From Methylorubrum populi (lineage in GTDB: Bacteria > Pseudomonadota > Alphaproteobacteria > Rhizobiales > Beijerinckiaceae), in assembly GCF_002355515.1 (NCBI RefSeq), contig NZ_AP014809.1, forward strand, positions 310,001 through 374,000: DNA of 64,000 bases, written 5' to 3'. The stretch's first letter is position 1. Each line of letters starts with the position of its first letter. The notes below the pieces were generated by a model. The model made no database searches, was not told where the DNA came from, and saw only the letters and a program-made list of their open reading frames with translations. Positions 1 through 8,180 of this stretch are shown here, in pieces. The position numbers were made by a program, and so were the translations under genes.

Positions 1-2
1 CG

Positions 3-563
3 CACGGCATGCTGATCCTCTCGCCGCGCGCCGTCGCGCGCCTGGAGAGCCACACGCCGGCCTGGCCGATCCCGAAGGTGTTCCGCCTGACCAAGGGCGG
101 CAAGCTGATCGAGGGCATCTTCAAGGGCGACACCATCAACACGCCCTCGATGCTGGCGGTCGAGGACTACCTCGACACCCTGAAATGGGCGCAGAGCATC
201 GGCGGCCTCGACGCGCTCCATGCGCGGGCGGACGCCAATGCCCGGGTGATCCATGACTGGGTGGCGCGCACCCCTTGGATCGGCCACCTCGCGGTGGATC
301 CGGCGACCTACTCGAACACGGGCGTCTGCCTCGTGATCACCGACCCGGACGTGCTCGCCAAGGGCGACGACGTGGTCAAGACCGTCGCCGCCGGCATCGT
401 CAGCCGCCTGGAGAAAGAGGGCGTCGCCTTCGACTTCGGCGCCTACCGCGATGCACCGGCCGGCCTGCGGATCTGGTGCGGGGCCATCGTCGAGGCTTCC
501 GACCTCGCGGCGCTCACCCCCTGGCTCGACTGGGCCTTCGCCCAGGAACAGCGACAGCTCTAG
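3..563 (+). CDS. serC: Phosphoserine aminotransferase, C-terminal part (5' end outside window)
   Basis: The reading frame is open at the left edge and ends at TAG 561-563, leaving about 186 residues. The sequence reads as the C-terminal half of the alphaproteobacterial SerC type, a PLP enzyme that converts 3-phosphohydroxypyruvate and glutamate to phosphoserine in serine synthesis. Recognisable stretches are [17 protein letters not shown] at the edge, which in this family follows the PLP-lysine segment closely, then [19 protein letters not shown] and the small C-terminal domain with [11 protein letters not shown]. The PLP lysine itself is not in the window. A methylotroph using the serine cycle also draws on serine metabolism, but this gene is ordinary biosynthesis. 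Identification rests on family recognition only. Confidence 0.88.
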   Translation, partial: HGMLILSPRAVARLESHTPAWPIPKVFRLTKGGKLIEGIFKGDTINTPSMLAVEDYLDTLKWAQSIGGLDALHARADANARVIHDWVARTPWIGHLAVDPATYSNTGVCLVITDPDVLAKGDDVVKTVAAGIVSRLEKEGVAFDFGAYRDAPAGLRIWCGAIVEASDLAALTPWLDWAFAQEQRQL

Positions 564-689
564 AGCGCCTTCCGGCGAAGAGATGCTGGGCCGGCCAGAG
601 AATGCGCATCGGGTCAACGCCCGAGACTGATCGAGCACATTTTGCGGCCTGAAAGGCTTGCGAAGCTAAAGTAAAAGGGGATCCCGAAA

Positions 690-1952
690 ATGCAGGATGC
701 GAAGATCTTCGATCAGGCGTTGGTACGCCTGGACGATGCCGCGCGGCATCTCGATCTCGATGCGGATGTGTTGGAGAAGCTCAAGTACCCTCGTGAGACA
801 ACCAAAGTCCGACTGATGATCCGCATGGATGACGGGTCACGGAAATCGTTCATGGCTTGGCGCTGCCGCTACGACGACACGCGCGGTCCGACGAAGGGGG
901 GCATCCGCTTTCATCCAGACGCGACAGCGGAGGAAGTGGAGACGCTCGCCTTCTGGATGACGTTCAAATGCGCCGTGATGGATCTGCCCTATGGCGGTGG
1001 AAAGGGTGCGGTCCGCGTCGACCCTCGAACCCTGTCGAAAACCGAGCTGGAGCGGCTTTCCCGAGCCTACATCCAGGCCTTCGCCAAGGTCATCGGGCCC
1101 GACCGCGACATCCCTGCGCCGGACGTCTACACGAACTCCATGGTCATGGGGTGGATGGCCGACGAATACGCCTCGATCATCGGCCAGCCGGCCCCTGCCG
1201 TGATCACCGGCAAGCCGATGGCGCTCGGCGGCTCGCTCGGGCGTGAGGACGCCACCGCACGCGGCGGCTACTACCTGGTCCGGCATCTCAAGGAGCGTCT
1301 GGGCCTGCCGTCTCGGGCGCGTGTCGCGGTGCAAGGCTTCGGCAACGCCGGACAGCACATCGCCCGCCTTTTTGCCGAGGATGGGCACAAGATCGTGGCG
1401 ATCTCAGACTCGCACGGAGCGGTCTATCGCTCGGACGGCATCGATCCGCGCGCTGCCGTCACGGCGAAGCGGGGCGGCAGCGTGACGGCAATCGCCGGCT
1501 CCGCGGGCGTCTCGGCTCTGGCGAGCGACGACCTCATCGCCGTGGATTGCGACCTGCTCGTTCCGGCCGCCCTGGAGGACATGATCCACGAGGGCAACGC
1601 CTCCCGGGTCAAGGCCGGCGTCGTCCTCGAGCTGGCGAACGGCCCCATGACGCCGGAGGCTGATGCGATCCTCGGCCGTCGCGGCATCGTGGTCCTGCCG
1701 GACATCCTGGCGAATGCGGGCGGAGTCACGGCCTCGTACTTCGAGTGGGTCCAGAACCGGCAGGGCTACTACTGGCCGATCGACGACGTGCATGCGCGCT
1801 TGCGGACGACGATGGAGCGTGAGGGCGACGCCATCTGGCGCTTGGCGCAGGAGCGCAACCTGACTCTCCGAAGCGCAGCCTACGTTCACGCGCTGGCCCG
1901 GCTCGCGAGCGCGATTGAGGCGCACGGGACGCAGCAATTCTTCACAAGCTGA
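690..1952 (+). CDS. gdhA: Glutamate dehydrogenase (Glu/Leu/Phe/Val dehydrogenase family)
   Basis: A 420-residue protein with the full family layout. The N-terminal dimerisation domain carries RGPTKGGIRFHP (65-76) and the catalytic-lysine motif PYGGGKGAV with K105. The Rossmann domain has GFGNAG from residue 216. Length and motifs fit a cytosolic hexameric glutamate dehydrogenase interconverting 2-oxoglutarate plus ammonia and glutamate. A leucine or phenylalanine dehydrogenase is a less likely alternative, because those enzymes are usually shorter (about 350 residues). The ATG at 690 has the purine-rich AGGGGA about 10 bases upstream. The gene stands alone: 126 bases separate it from serC, and the next gene starts 10 bases after its stop, so co-transcription with the pseudouridine synthase is possible. 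Confidence 0.9.
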   Translation: MQDAKIFDQALVRLDDAARHLDLDADVLEKLKYPRETTKVRLMIRMDDGSRKSFMAWRCRYDDTRGPTKGGIRFHPDATAEEVETLAFWMTFKCAVMDLPYGGGKGAVRVDPRTLSKTELERLSRAYIQAFAKVIGPDRDIPAPDVYTNSMVMGWMADEYASIIGQPAPAVITGKPMALGGSLGREDATARGGYYLVRHLKERLGLPSRARVAVQGFGNAGQHIARLFAEDGHKIVAISDSHGAVYRSDGIDPRAAVTAKRGGSVTAIAGSAGVSALASDDLIAVDCDLLVPAALEDMIHEGNASRVKAGVVLELANGPMTPEADAILGRRGIVVLPDILANAGGVTASYFEWVQNRQGYYWPIDDVHARLRTTMEREGDAIWRLAQERNLTLRSAAYVHALARLASAIEAHGTQQFFTS

Positions 1953-1962
1953 AGCGCTCGAT

Positions 1963-2925
1963 ATGTCCCTTTCCACTCCCGGCTCGCAGAACCGCGCGCG
2001 GGGGAGGTTCGCAGCTCACTCGAGCCCCCCTCCCGTCAGTCTGCCGCGCGTTCTCTCGAAATTCGGCTTTTGCTCACGACGCTTGGCGGAGGTCCTGATC
2101 GAGAGCGGGCGGGTCCGCGTCGACGGCCGTGTGGTCCGCAATGCGGGCGTGCGCGTGGATCCCCAGCGCGCCACGATCTGCGTCGATGGCCGCCGGCTTG
2201 TCTCCGCGGCAAAGGTCTACCTGCTGCTGAACAAGCCGCGCGGCTTGCTCACGACCTATGGCGACCCTCAAGGCCGCAAGACGGTCTACGACTGTCTCGC
2301 GGGACACGACTTGCCGTTCCTCGCGCCGGTCGGACGACTGGACTGCGCGAGTGAGGGCTTGCTGCTCATGACCAACGATACGCGGTGGGCGCATCGTCTT
2401 CTCGATCCAGCCTCCAACGTCGACAAGGTCTACCATGTGCAGATCGACCGCAGGCCGGACGAGGCCTTGCTGACCGGGTTGCGAGAAGGCGCGGCGCATG
2501 ATGGGGAGCGGCTTGCCGCTAAATCGGTGGCACCACTGCGTGTCGGGGAGCGCAACGCCTGGCTCGAAGTCGTCCTGAGCGCAGGCCGGAACCGTCAGAT
2601 CCGACGCATGATGGCGCTCAACGGGGCCGAGGTGCTTCGGCTCGTGCGCGTCGCGGTCGGCGGCCTCCGTCTCGGTGATGTGAGGAAGGGCGCGTTCCGC
2701 CACCTGACCAACGCCGAAAGAGCCTGCTTGGCGGCCGGTGGGAGGACCGACAGCATTCGCCGGTCGCCTACCGCCGGTCGCGCCGAGAATGGAAGGGAAA
2801 CCTTCTCGGCAGAGCGCTTGCTCCAGCGATCCGTTGCAACTTCTTCAATCCGTTCCGACACCGGGCGAGATCATCTGCGAATGCCGACAGAAGGCGGTGT
2901 CGCGCTTGGAAGGCATTTGATTTGA
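1963..2925 (+). CDS. Small-type rRNA pseudouridine synthase (RsuA/RluB/RluE/RluF family)
   Basis: The product is about 320 residues. After a basic disordered leader (1-30) comes an S4 RNA-binding domain ([20 protein letters not shown]), then the catalytic domain with [12 protein letters not shown], the catalytic aspartate D127 in [13 protein letters not shown], and [11 protein letters not shown]. These are the diagnostic motifs of enzymes that isomerise a single uridine in 16S or 23S rRNA; which uridine cannot be told from sequence. The ATG at 1963 was preferred to the in-frame ATG at 1915 because 1915 lies inside gdhA. The last 70 residues are low-complexity and unlike the family, so the stop at 2925 lies well beyond the folded domain and overlaps the start of ispF by four bases. 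Confidence 0.82.
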   Translation: MSLSTPGSQNRARGRFAAHSSPPPVSLPRVLSKFGFCSRRLAEVLIESGRVRVDGRVVRNAGVRVDPQRATICVDGRRLVSAAKVYLLLNKPRGLLTTYGDPQGRKTVYDCLAGHDLPFLAPVGRLDCASEGLLLMTNDTRWAHRLLDPASNVDKVYHVQIDRRPDEALLTGLREGAAHDGERLAAKSVAPLRVGERNAWLEVVLSAGRNRQIRRMMALNGAEVLRLVRVAVGGLRLGDVRKGAFRHLTNAERACLAAGGRTDSIRRSPTAGRAENGRETFSAERLLQRSVATSSIRSDTGRDHLRMPTEGGVALGRHLI

Positions 2926-3458
2926 CACAATTCGTGACTCGCCTCGGCACCGGCTTCGACGTTCACGCCTTCACGGAGGGCGACCATGTCTGGCTCGGCG
3001 GCGTGAAGATCCCGGCTGATCGCGGCGTGCTCGCCCATTCCGACGGCGACGTGGCCCTCCACGCGCTCACCGATGCGCTGCTCGGCGCCATCGCTGACGG
3101 CGATATCGGCACGCATTTCCCGCCCTCCGACGAGAAGTGGCGCGGGGCGGCCTCCGACCAGTTCCTAGCCCATGCCTGCGAATTGGTGCGGGCGCGCGGT
3201 GGCAAGATCGACCATCTCGACGTGACCGTGCTGGCGGAGGCGCCGCGCATCGGCCAGCACCGCGAAGCGATCCGCGCCCGCATCGCCGAGGTGGCCGGCG
3301 TGCCAATCGCCTCGGTGTCGATCAAGGCGACGACCACGGAGAAGCTCGGCTTCGTCGGGCGGGCTGAGGGCTTCGCCGCCCAGGCCGCTGCCACGGTGCG
3401 GCTACCCGAACCGGGTCCTTCCGGAATTGGCGTGACTGCAGGGCGGACTGAAGACTGA
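2922..3458 (+). CDS. ispF: 2-C-methyl-D-erythritol 2,4-cyclodiphosphate synthase, stand-alone
   Basis: A complete IspF of 178 residues that closes the cyclic diphosphate in the MEP isoprenoid pathway. Metal-binding residues are visible in GTGFDVHAF (D13, H15) and in the [11 protein letters not shown] segment; [11 protein letters not shown] and [13 protein letters not shown] are family signatures. The start is a TTG at 2922 that overlaps the upstream stop. It is supported by GGAAGG at 2908-2913, about 8 bases away, whereas the next candidate (GTG at 2934) is too distant from it. Many alphaproteobacteria carry a fused IspDF instead; no IspD homology is visible upstream, where the frame encodes the tail of the pseudouridine synthase gene. 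It could be a second, single-domain copy. Confidence 0.85.
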   Translation: MTQFVTRLGTGFDVHAFTEGDHVWLGGVKIPADRGVLAHSDGDVALHALTDALLGAIADGDIGTHFPPSDEKWRGAASDQFLAHACELVRARGGKIDHLDVTVLAEAPRIGQHREAIRARIAEVAGVPIASVSIKATTTEKLGFVGRAEGFAAQAAATVRLPEPGPSGIGVTAGRTED

Positions 3459-3688
3459 ATCGACCTGTTCAAGACCGGCCACATTGGATGCTACGGCACG
3501 GCGGCAGCATTGAGCCGTGGAAAGGTCGGATCCGAAAGTCGAAGAGCGTGAGCGGCCGGTCGTTCGGATCGTCGATCCCGGTATGGGGTGGCACGGGTGC
3601 CGGACCAAGGGCCTGAGAACAGCACGGGGTGCAAACAGTCACGCCGCTGGCGCGAGCCTATTCGGGCCCGCGCGGAGAAGCGATAAGA

Positions 3689-4093
3689 TCAGTTTCTGGT
3701 CGTCGGACCCGCGTTGGGTGCTGCCGGAGCCGCGAGGCGGCCTTCTCCGGCCTTGTTGATGTACTGGCTGGCGACGAAGAGCCCCTTGAGCGGCCGGATG
3801 ACGGGCACGCAGGCCAGCAGGAGCAGCGGGAGTGTCACGACCGCATGGATCCAGAGCGGCGGATCGTAAGCCAATTCCAGCCAAATGCCGAAGGCTGTGA
3901 CGGGGAAGGCCATCGTCATCATGATGAAGAAGGCCGGCCCATCCGCTGGATCAGCGAAGCTGTAGTCAAGGCCGCACGCCTCGCAGCGCGGCTTCAGGGT
4001 GATAAAACCATCGAACAAGCGCCCTTCGCCGCAGCGTGGACAGCGGCAACGCAGCCCGACGGACAGCATCGATTGATCGGTCGTCCTTTGCAT
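3689..4093 (-). CDS. DUF983 family membrane protein
   Basis: About 134 residues. The N-terminal part has two CxxC pairs (CPRCGEG and CEACGLD) that look like a small zinc ribbon, and about 15 residues later two hydrophobic segments (FFIMMTMAFPVTAFGIWLEL and IHAVVTLPLLLLACVPVI) separated by a short polar turn. This is the DUF983 pattern; the function is not established. The ATG at 4093 was chosen over the upstream in-frame ATG at 4150 because homology begins just after it. The gene is divergent from the MocR-type regulator at 4291 and shares its 198-base upstream region, which carries two inverted repeats, so it may be a target of that regulator. Confidence 0.75.
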   Translation of the reverse strand: MQRTTDQSMLSVGLRCRCPRCGEGRLFDGFITLKPRCEACGLDYSFADPADGPAFFIMMTMAFPVTAFGIWLELAYDPPLWIHAVVTLPLLLLACVPVIRPLKGLFVASQYINKAGEGRLAAPAAPNAGPTTRN

Positions 4094-4158
4094 CGTCCAC
4101 TTTCCTGATCCACCCGCAATATCGAGCGGCACAAAAGTTGCGCCTTGCACGATCTAAA

Positions 4159-4181
4159 TGTATGGCACAAAAAGCCATACA
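4159..4181. promoter_or_regulatory. Inverted repeat TGTATGGC-N7-GCCATACA between DUF983 gene and MocR gene
   Basis: Perfect 8-base arms at 4159-4166 and 4174-4181 around a 7-base AT-rich spacer, in the divergent intergenic region. The TGTATG core recurs in the second palindrome at 4254-4267, which suggests one protein binding two related sites. The adjacent MocR-type regulator is the natural candidate; this is inference from position and symmetry. Confidence 0.5.
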
Positions 4182-4253
4182 ATGCGGGCACAGCTCATTT
4201 AGTCATGCGAGGTTTGATCTACGACACCAGATCTCGTACGGTCCTTAGGAACC

Positions 4254-4267
4254 ATGTATGCATACAT
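4254..4267. promoter_or_regulatory. Perfect 14-base palindrome ATGTATGCATACAT upstream of MocR gene
   Basis: The sequence is self-complementary over all 14 bases and lies 24 bases before the chosen start codon of the regulator. It shares TGTATG with the inverted repeat at 4159-4181. Its placement in the leader suggests an autoregulatory operator, though an in-frame ATG (4258) falls inside it. Confidence 0.5.
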
Positions 4268-4290
4268 CGTTGCGAGCACAGGGGTCAACG

Positions 4291-5679
4291 ATGGAGACAT
4301 GGAGCCCGACAATCTCTGGCGACACGGGGCCGAAATACCGCGCCATCGTCAAAGCGCTGGCCGAGGACATCCGCTCCGGCCGCCTTCCGCCGGGCGCACG
4401 ACTGCCGCCGCAGCGTGCTCTGGCCAAGCAACTCAATGTCGACCTCACCACAGTCACACGCGCCTTCAACGAGGCACGCCGGACGGGCTTGATCAATGCC
4501 ACGACCGGCAGGGGCAGCTTCGTTCGTGGACACGCGCCCAACCCCACGGAAATACGCAGGCCGGACCCGTCCGGGAGCGTCGACTTCAGCATGAACATGC
4601 CGCCCCAGCCAATCGTGGCGCGTCTGGCGGAGCGTATGGAGACGGGCCTGTCTCGCCTTGCCGGTTCGCCGGGCTTTCTCGACCGGATGCAGTACCAGGA
4701 TAGCGCCGGGAACATGGCTGACCGGGCCGCGGCGGCGCAGTGGCTCGGCCGACGGCTCGGGCCTCTTCCGGTGCACCGCGTCCTCGTGGGAGGAGGTGCC
4801 CAGGTCGTCCTCGCCGCCGTGCTTGCCGTCATTTTCAAGCCGGGAGATGCACTCTGCGTGCCTGCCCTGACCTATCCCGGTCTGCGCATGGCCGCCGAGC
4901 GCCGTGGCATTCGCCTCGTTCCGGTGGCCTGCGACGAGGACGGACTCGACCCGGAAGCGTTCCTCGAAAGCTGCAAAGCCGATCGACCGAGAGCCCTGTA
5001 TGTGGTGCCGACGCTCGACAATCCGACAACCGTGACGCTGCCGATGGCCCGTCGTGAGCAGATCGCCGAGGTCGCGCGCTCGCACGGCGTCGCGATCATT
5101 GAGGACGACGCGTACGGCGCGTTGCCGCCGGATGCTCCTGCTCCCATCGCGTCCCTCGCCGGGGATATCACCTGGCACGTCGCGACGCTGTCCAAGTGCG
5201 TCAGCCCGGGCCTGCGCATCGCCTACGTCGCGGTTCCGGGCACCAACGAGGCTGTCCGGCTCGCTGCGGAACTGCGGGCCATCAACATGATGGCCTCGCC
5301 GCTCACCGCCGCGCTCGCTTCGCAATGGATTGCGGACGGCGAGCTCGATGCGATCGTGGCCGCCATCCGGCAGGAGAACGGCCTCCGGCAGGCGGTTGTC
5401 CGGGAGACGCTGCAAGGTCTCGCCGTCCGGGCACATCCCTACGGGCATCATCTCTGGCTCCGGCTTCCGGAGCTATGGCGTCGCGGAGAGTTCGGTGCGC
5501 ATGCGCGTCAGCTCGGGCTGTCGGTCGTCGTGAGTGATGCCTTCTCCGTCGGACCAGCACCCGAGGCGATCCGTATCTCCCTGGGGGCGGCGTCGGACGC
5601 CGAGACCTTGCGGTACGGGCTGAGCCTCCTCGCGACACTCCTGGCACATCCGCCCGGCGCGATCACCACGGTCGTCTGA
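4291..5679 (+). CDS. MocR/PdxR-type regulator (GntR HTH fused to aminotransferase fold)
   Basis: A 462-residue fusion. Residues 10-80 are a GntR-type winged helix (YRAIVKALAEDIRSG, LPPQRALAKQLNVDLTTVTR). The rest is a fold-type I aminotransferase with the PLP-lysine segment TLSKCVSPGLR (K302). Members bind PLP and an amino compound and usually activate or repress a neighbouring gene, often in vitamin B6, GABA or taurine metabolism; the target here cannot be read from sequence. The ATG at 4291 is preferred over the in-frame ATG at 4258: AGGGG lies about 6 bases before it, the family usually begins just before a GPKYRAI-like motif, and 4258 falls inside a palindrome that looks like an operator. 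Confidence 0.85.
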   Translation: METWSPTISGDTGPKYRAIVKALAEDIRSGRLPPGARLPPQRALAKQLNVDLTTVTRAFNEARRTGLINATTGRGSFVRGHAPNPTEIRRPDPSGSVDFSMNMPPQPIVARLAERMETGLSRLAGSPGFLDRMQYQDSAGNMADRAAAAQWLGRRLGPLPVHRVLVGGGAQVVLAAVLAVIFKPGDALCVPALTYPGLRMAAERRGIRLVPVACDEDGLDPEAFLESCKADRPRALYVVPTLDNPTTVTLPMARREQIAEVARSHGVAIIEDDAYGALPPDAPAPIASLAGDITWHVATLSKCVSPGLRIAYVAVPGTNEAVRLAAELRAINMMASPLTAALASQWIADGELDAIVAAIRQENGLRQAVVRETLQGLAVRAHPYGHHLWLRLPELWRRGEFGAHARQLGLSVVVSDAFSVGPAPEAIRISLGAASDAETLRYGLSLLATLLAHPPGAITTVV

Positions 5680-5839
5680 GGTGCCTGACGTGGCGAACGC
5701 ATCCAGCAGCCGGGAGCATCCGGCTGGACCTCGGCGCCATTGTGTTCCGGCGTGCAACTTTGACCCCTTGATGGAGTGGGCCGCTGGAGGTGGACGGATT
5801 GGACAAGGCTGATTGACCGGCTGGCTGGGTCTTCGAAGG

Positions 5840-6199
5840 ATGAAGACCATGGCCCGACACCGTTCCCACAGCGTCGCGTTCAAGCGTCAGGTCGCGCAGG
5901 AGTACCTGTCGGGCGAGACCCTGCACGGCTTGGCCAAGCGCCACGATCTCTCGCGTAACCTCGTGCGCGTCTGGGTGCAGAAGTACGAGACGGGCGCGTT
6001 CGACGACGACGCGGCCGCCGCCGACACGATCCAGGCCTATGAGGCTCGCATCGCCGCGCTCGAACGGCTCGTCGGGCGGCAGGCGCTTGAGCTTGAGTTT
6101 TTAAAGGGGGCTCTGCGCAACGGACCGCCGCCGCGAAGCGGGCCTATGTCCGTGATCACCGGCCCGGCAGCCTCTCTGTCGCCGCGGGATGCCGGCTGA
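5840..6199 (+). CDS. IS3-family transposase OrfA
   Basis: About 119 residues. It has an N-terminal helix-turn-helix ([20 protein letters not shown] and [20 protein letters not shown]) followed by a leucine-zipper-like helix ([19 protein letters not shown]), the standard OrfA design for binding the terminal repeats and multimerising. The ATG at 5840 follows CGAAGG closely; an ATG nine bases later is possible. The stop overlaps the orfB ATG (ATGA-type junction at 6197-6201), but the functional transposase is probably made by a -1 frameshift at 6100-6106, after which the last 30 OrfA residues are replaced by OrfB sequence. Confidence 0.82.
   Translation: MKTMARHRSHSVAFKRQVAQEYLSGETLHGLAKRHDLSRNLVRVWVQKYETGAFDDDAAAADTIQAYEARIAALERLVGRQALELEFLKGALRNGPPPRSGPMSVITGPAASLSPRDAG
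6100..6106 (+). other. Slippery heptamer T TTA AAG for -1 frameshift between orfA and orfB
   Basis: Read in the orfA frame the bases are T TTA AAG, an X XXY YYZ heptamer. The -1 frame is open without a stop from here to the orfB ATG at 6199 and encodes a typical OrfAB linker (including [21 protein letters not shown]). That open linker is strong support for a fused OrfAB transposase. Confidence 0.7.
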
Positions 6200-6996
6200 T
6201 GGGTCTGGCGCGCTCTACCTACTACGATGCCCCAACGCGGGCTGCCGACGACACCGCCCTCGTCGAGGCCATGGCCGCGGTCTGCGACGCGTTCGAAGCC
6301 TACGGCTGGCGCCGCGTCCAGGCGGCCCTGCGCCAGCAGGGCTGGCGGGTGAACTATAAGAAGGTCCGCCGCCTCATGCGGGAGCACGACCTGCAACCGC
6401 GCATCCGGCGCCGCTACGTCACGACCACCGACAGCGATCACGACAGCCCGATCTTCCCGAACCTGGCCCGAGACATCGTGCCGGACGGGCCCGACCAGCT
6501 CTGGGTCGCGGATCTGACCTACGTCGCGGTGACGGGCGGCTTCGTCTACGTCGCGATCATCCTGGATGCCTGGTCGCGGCGGGTGGTCGGCTACGCGCTC
6601 GGCCGGTCGATCGACGCCCGCCTGACCATCGCTGCTCTGCGCGCGGCGATCGAGCGGCGTCGGCCGGCGCCAGGACTGACCCACCACACGGACCGCGGCA
6701 GTCAATACGCTGCCGAGGCGTATCGAAAGGTGCTGGCCGAGCATGGTCTCGTCGGCTCGATGGGCCGGCGCGGCAATCCCTACGACAACGCCAAGGCCGA
6801 GAGCTTCATGAAGACGCTCAAGGTCGAGGGGGTATACCCGATGGCGTTCGAGACCTTCGCCGAGGTGGCGGCTGAGCTGCCGCACTTCATCGAAGAGGTC
6901 TATAACACCCGCCGCCTGCACTCCGCGCTCGGTTATCTGAGCCCCGTGCAGTTCGAGGAGCAGCACACCCGGCAGACGGTCAAAACCGCCGCCTGA
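6199..6996 (+). CDS. IS3-family transposase OrfB (DDE integrase domain)
   Basis: 265 residues. An N-terminal helical region ([20 protein letters not shown], the HTH_21-like domain) precedes the retroviral-integrase core. The DDE triad is visible in context: [19 protein letters not shown] (first Asp), [14 protein letters not shown] (second Asp) and [17 protein letters not shown] (Glu), followed by the usual [15 protein letters not shown] end. All catalytic residues are present and the frame is unbroken, so the element could still be active. Orf B is in the -1 frame relative to orfA and probably contributes to an OrfAB fusion made at the upstream slippery site. Confidence 0.88.
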   Translation: MGLARSTYYDAPTRAADDTALVEAMAAVCDAFEAYGWRRVQAALRQQGWRVNYKKVRRLMREHDLQPRIRRRYVTTTDSDHDSPIFPNLARDIVPDGPDQLWVADLTYVAVTGGFVYVAIILDAWSRRVVGYALGRSIDARLTIAALRAAIERRRPAPGLTHHTDRGSQYAAEAYRKVLAEHGLVGSMGRRGNPYDNAKAESFMKTLKVEGVYPMAFETFAEVAAELPHFIEEVYNTRRLHSALGYLSPVQFEEQHTRQTVKTAA

Positions 6997-7055
6997 TCGT
7001 GCCCACCGTCAGGGGCCCACTCCAATCCAGGGTCGATGTTCAACGCTGTTTGACA

Positions 7056-7591
7056 GCCCAACGGGGCTGCGAGCCGGCAGCGCTCACCGCACGGAGCCCA
7101 GCCATAGGGGCGCGCCATGTTGGTGGCAGCTGCCGTCTCATCCAGGAACACCAGCCGATCCGGATCGAGCTCGGGCTGTGCCTCGAACCACGCCTCGCGA
7201 GCAGCTCTTAGGTCCGCGCGCTCCTGCTCAGCTGCGTACATTGCCCCTTTTTCCAGCTGATCCCGTGGCGGGCAAAGAAGCGCGACAGCCCGCTCGTGCT
7301 GGTCTGGATGCCCTGCTCAGCCAGCCGATCGCGTAACTCGCGCAGGAAAAGACGCGGCTCCTGCTTGGAGATCCTCAGGATCAGCCCGGCATGCGCCTCT
7401 ATTCGCTTCGAGGTGTGATCGCCGCCCATCGGCTTGGAGGCGAGTTGGCCCTCGTGGCGGAAGCGCTCCGACCAGCGGCTGGCACTCGACACGCTGACCC
7501 AAAAGCGGGCTGCGGCGCGATGGCAGGAAGCCCCCGCCGCCACGGCAGCCACGACACGCTCGCGCAGGTCTACAGACAGGGGTGAAGGCAT
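7056..7591 (-). pseudogene. IS630-family transposase remnant, truncated at 3' end
   Basis: The minus strand from ATG 7591 encodes the N-terminal HTH part of an IS630-type transposase (LSVDLRERVVAAVAAGASCH, SRFFARHGISWKKGQ). The frame then changes by -1 at the AAAAAGGGG run (7244-7252) and continues with the start of the DDE domain (YAAEQERADLRAAREAWFEA, then DRLVFLDETAAATNM and GWAPCGERC). Homology stops around 7056, about 30 bases before the end of the neighbouring IS3-type element, so the C-terminal half with the remaining catalytic acids is missing. The frame change at an A-run could have been programmed in the parent element; the truncation certainly kills it. Confidence 0.72.
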
Positions 7592-7664
7592 GAGTAAACT
7601 CCTTCACCCACCAACGCGCTACCCGCAAACCCGTCTCAAGCGGCGCGGGACCGGCTCTAGCGCG

Positions 7665-7690
7665 CCCCAGCAGTCGTTCCACTGCTGGGG
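7665..7690 (-). terminator. Hairpin with 10-base perfect arms downstream of secreted-protein gene
   Basis: CCCCAGCAGT (7665-7674) pairs perfectly with ACTGCTGGGG (7681-7690) around a 6-base loop. It lies 45 bases past the stop of the minus-strand gene at 7735. There is no strong T-run, so termination is inferred from position and stem strength. Confidence 0.45.
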
Positions 7691-7734
7691 TGAACAGCGA
7701 GCTTGACGGGTCGGCGCAGGCGATCGTGCTTCTC

Positions 7735-8019
7735 TCAATTCGGGATCAGCTCCCGGGCGGGACCGCCCGTCTCTTGTCCTCGGCCGCGGGCGTAAGGCGG
7801 CAGGGCGGGGTTGTTGGCGTTGGCCGAGTCCGTGTCGGTCTCGAAAAAGTCGTTGCGCGGCGCTGCGCCGGCCGTCCAGGCGGAGGCGAGCGCGGACGTG
7901 CAGAGGACCGAACAAGCCCGCTCCGGCGCGATAGTCTTCGCGCTGGCGCCGCCGCTGGCCACGGCGAGAGCGCCGACGGCGACGAAAAGGGCGAGAGCTT
8001 TATGCTTGATGCTGTGCAT
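7735..8019 (-). CDS. Small secreted protein of unknown function, in the ECF sigma regulon
   Basis: 94 residues starting MHSIKHKALALFVAVGALAV, a clear Sec signal peptide with a likely cleavage after GGASA. The mature part begins KTIAPERACSVLCTSALASA (two cysteines four residues apart) and ends in a polar, Asn/Pro-rich tail. I do not recognise a family. The ATG at 8019 is chosen because AAGGAGCC sits 6 bases upstream and the signal peptide begins there; the longer in-frame ATG at 8109 would overlap the promoter. The gene is divergent from the ECF sigma operon and its upstream region carries the same GGAAT-N16-CGTCT element as the sigma gene, so the sigma factor probably transcribes it. Confidence 0.65.
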   Translation of the reverse strand: MHSIKHKALALFVAVGALAVASGGASAKTIAPERACSVLCTSALASAWTAGAAPRNDFFETDTDSANANNPALPPYARGRGQETGGPARELIPN

Positions 8020-8075
8020 GTCAGGCTCCTTGAATTGCTGACCGAACACTGGGCTCGGCCCGGGGACGACCTGAC

Positions 8076-8101
8076 AGACGCCGCTTTCCGCAGATAATTC
8101 C
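8076..8101 (-). promoter_or_regulatory. ECF-type promoter (GGAAT-N16-CGTCT) for the small secreted-protein gene
   Basis: On the minus strand GGAAT (8101-8097) and CGTCT (8080-8076) are separated by exactly 16 bases. The same pair with the same spacing lies upstream of the divergent sigma gene at 8181-8206. The -10-like element is 57 bases before the ATG at 8019. Confidence 0.65.
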
Positions 8102-8180
8102 CGGCGCATCTCGAAAAAATTACGGCCTCATCGTTCCGCGCCGGGCATGCGGTGCGACGAAGAAAAAACCCGGAGACCTT

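Larger units (their letters stand above)
5772..7024 (+). mobile_element. IS3-family insertion sequence, apparently intact (about 1.25 kb)
   Basis: Imperfect terminal inverted repeats bound the element: the left end begins TGGAGTGGGCCGCTGGAGG (5772) and the right end, read inward on the minus strand from 7024, begins TGGAGTGGGCCCCTGACGG. Between them are the two overlapping IS3 frames orfA and orfB with a slippery heptamer. The immediate flanks (...CCTTGA and ATCCAG...) do not form a clean 3-5 base duplication. A remnant of an IS630-type transposase starts about 30 bases beyond the right end, so the element may sit in older mobile DNA. The left flank has the CAACTTTGACCCC pattern often seen at ends of IS21-type elements, a weak observation. 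Confidence 0.8.

Noticed and set aside
837..1388. Long open frame opposite gdhA (and similar antisense frames across the window)
   Set aside because: High-GC codon bias leaves the antisense frames open. No ribosome site, no family similarity, and the sense gene is certain.
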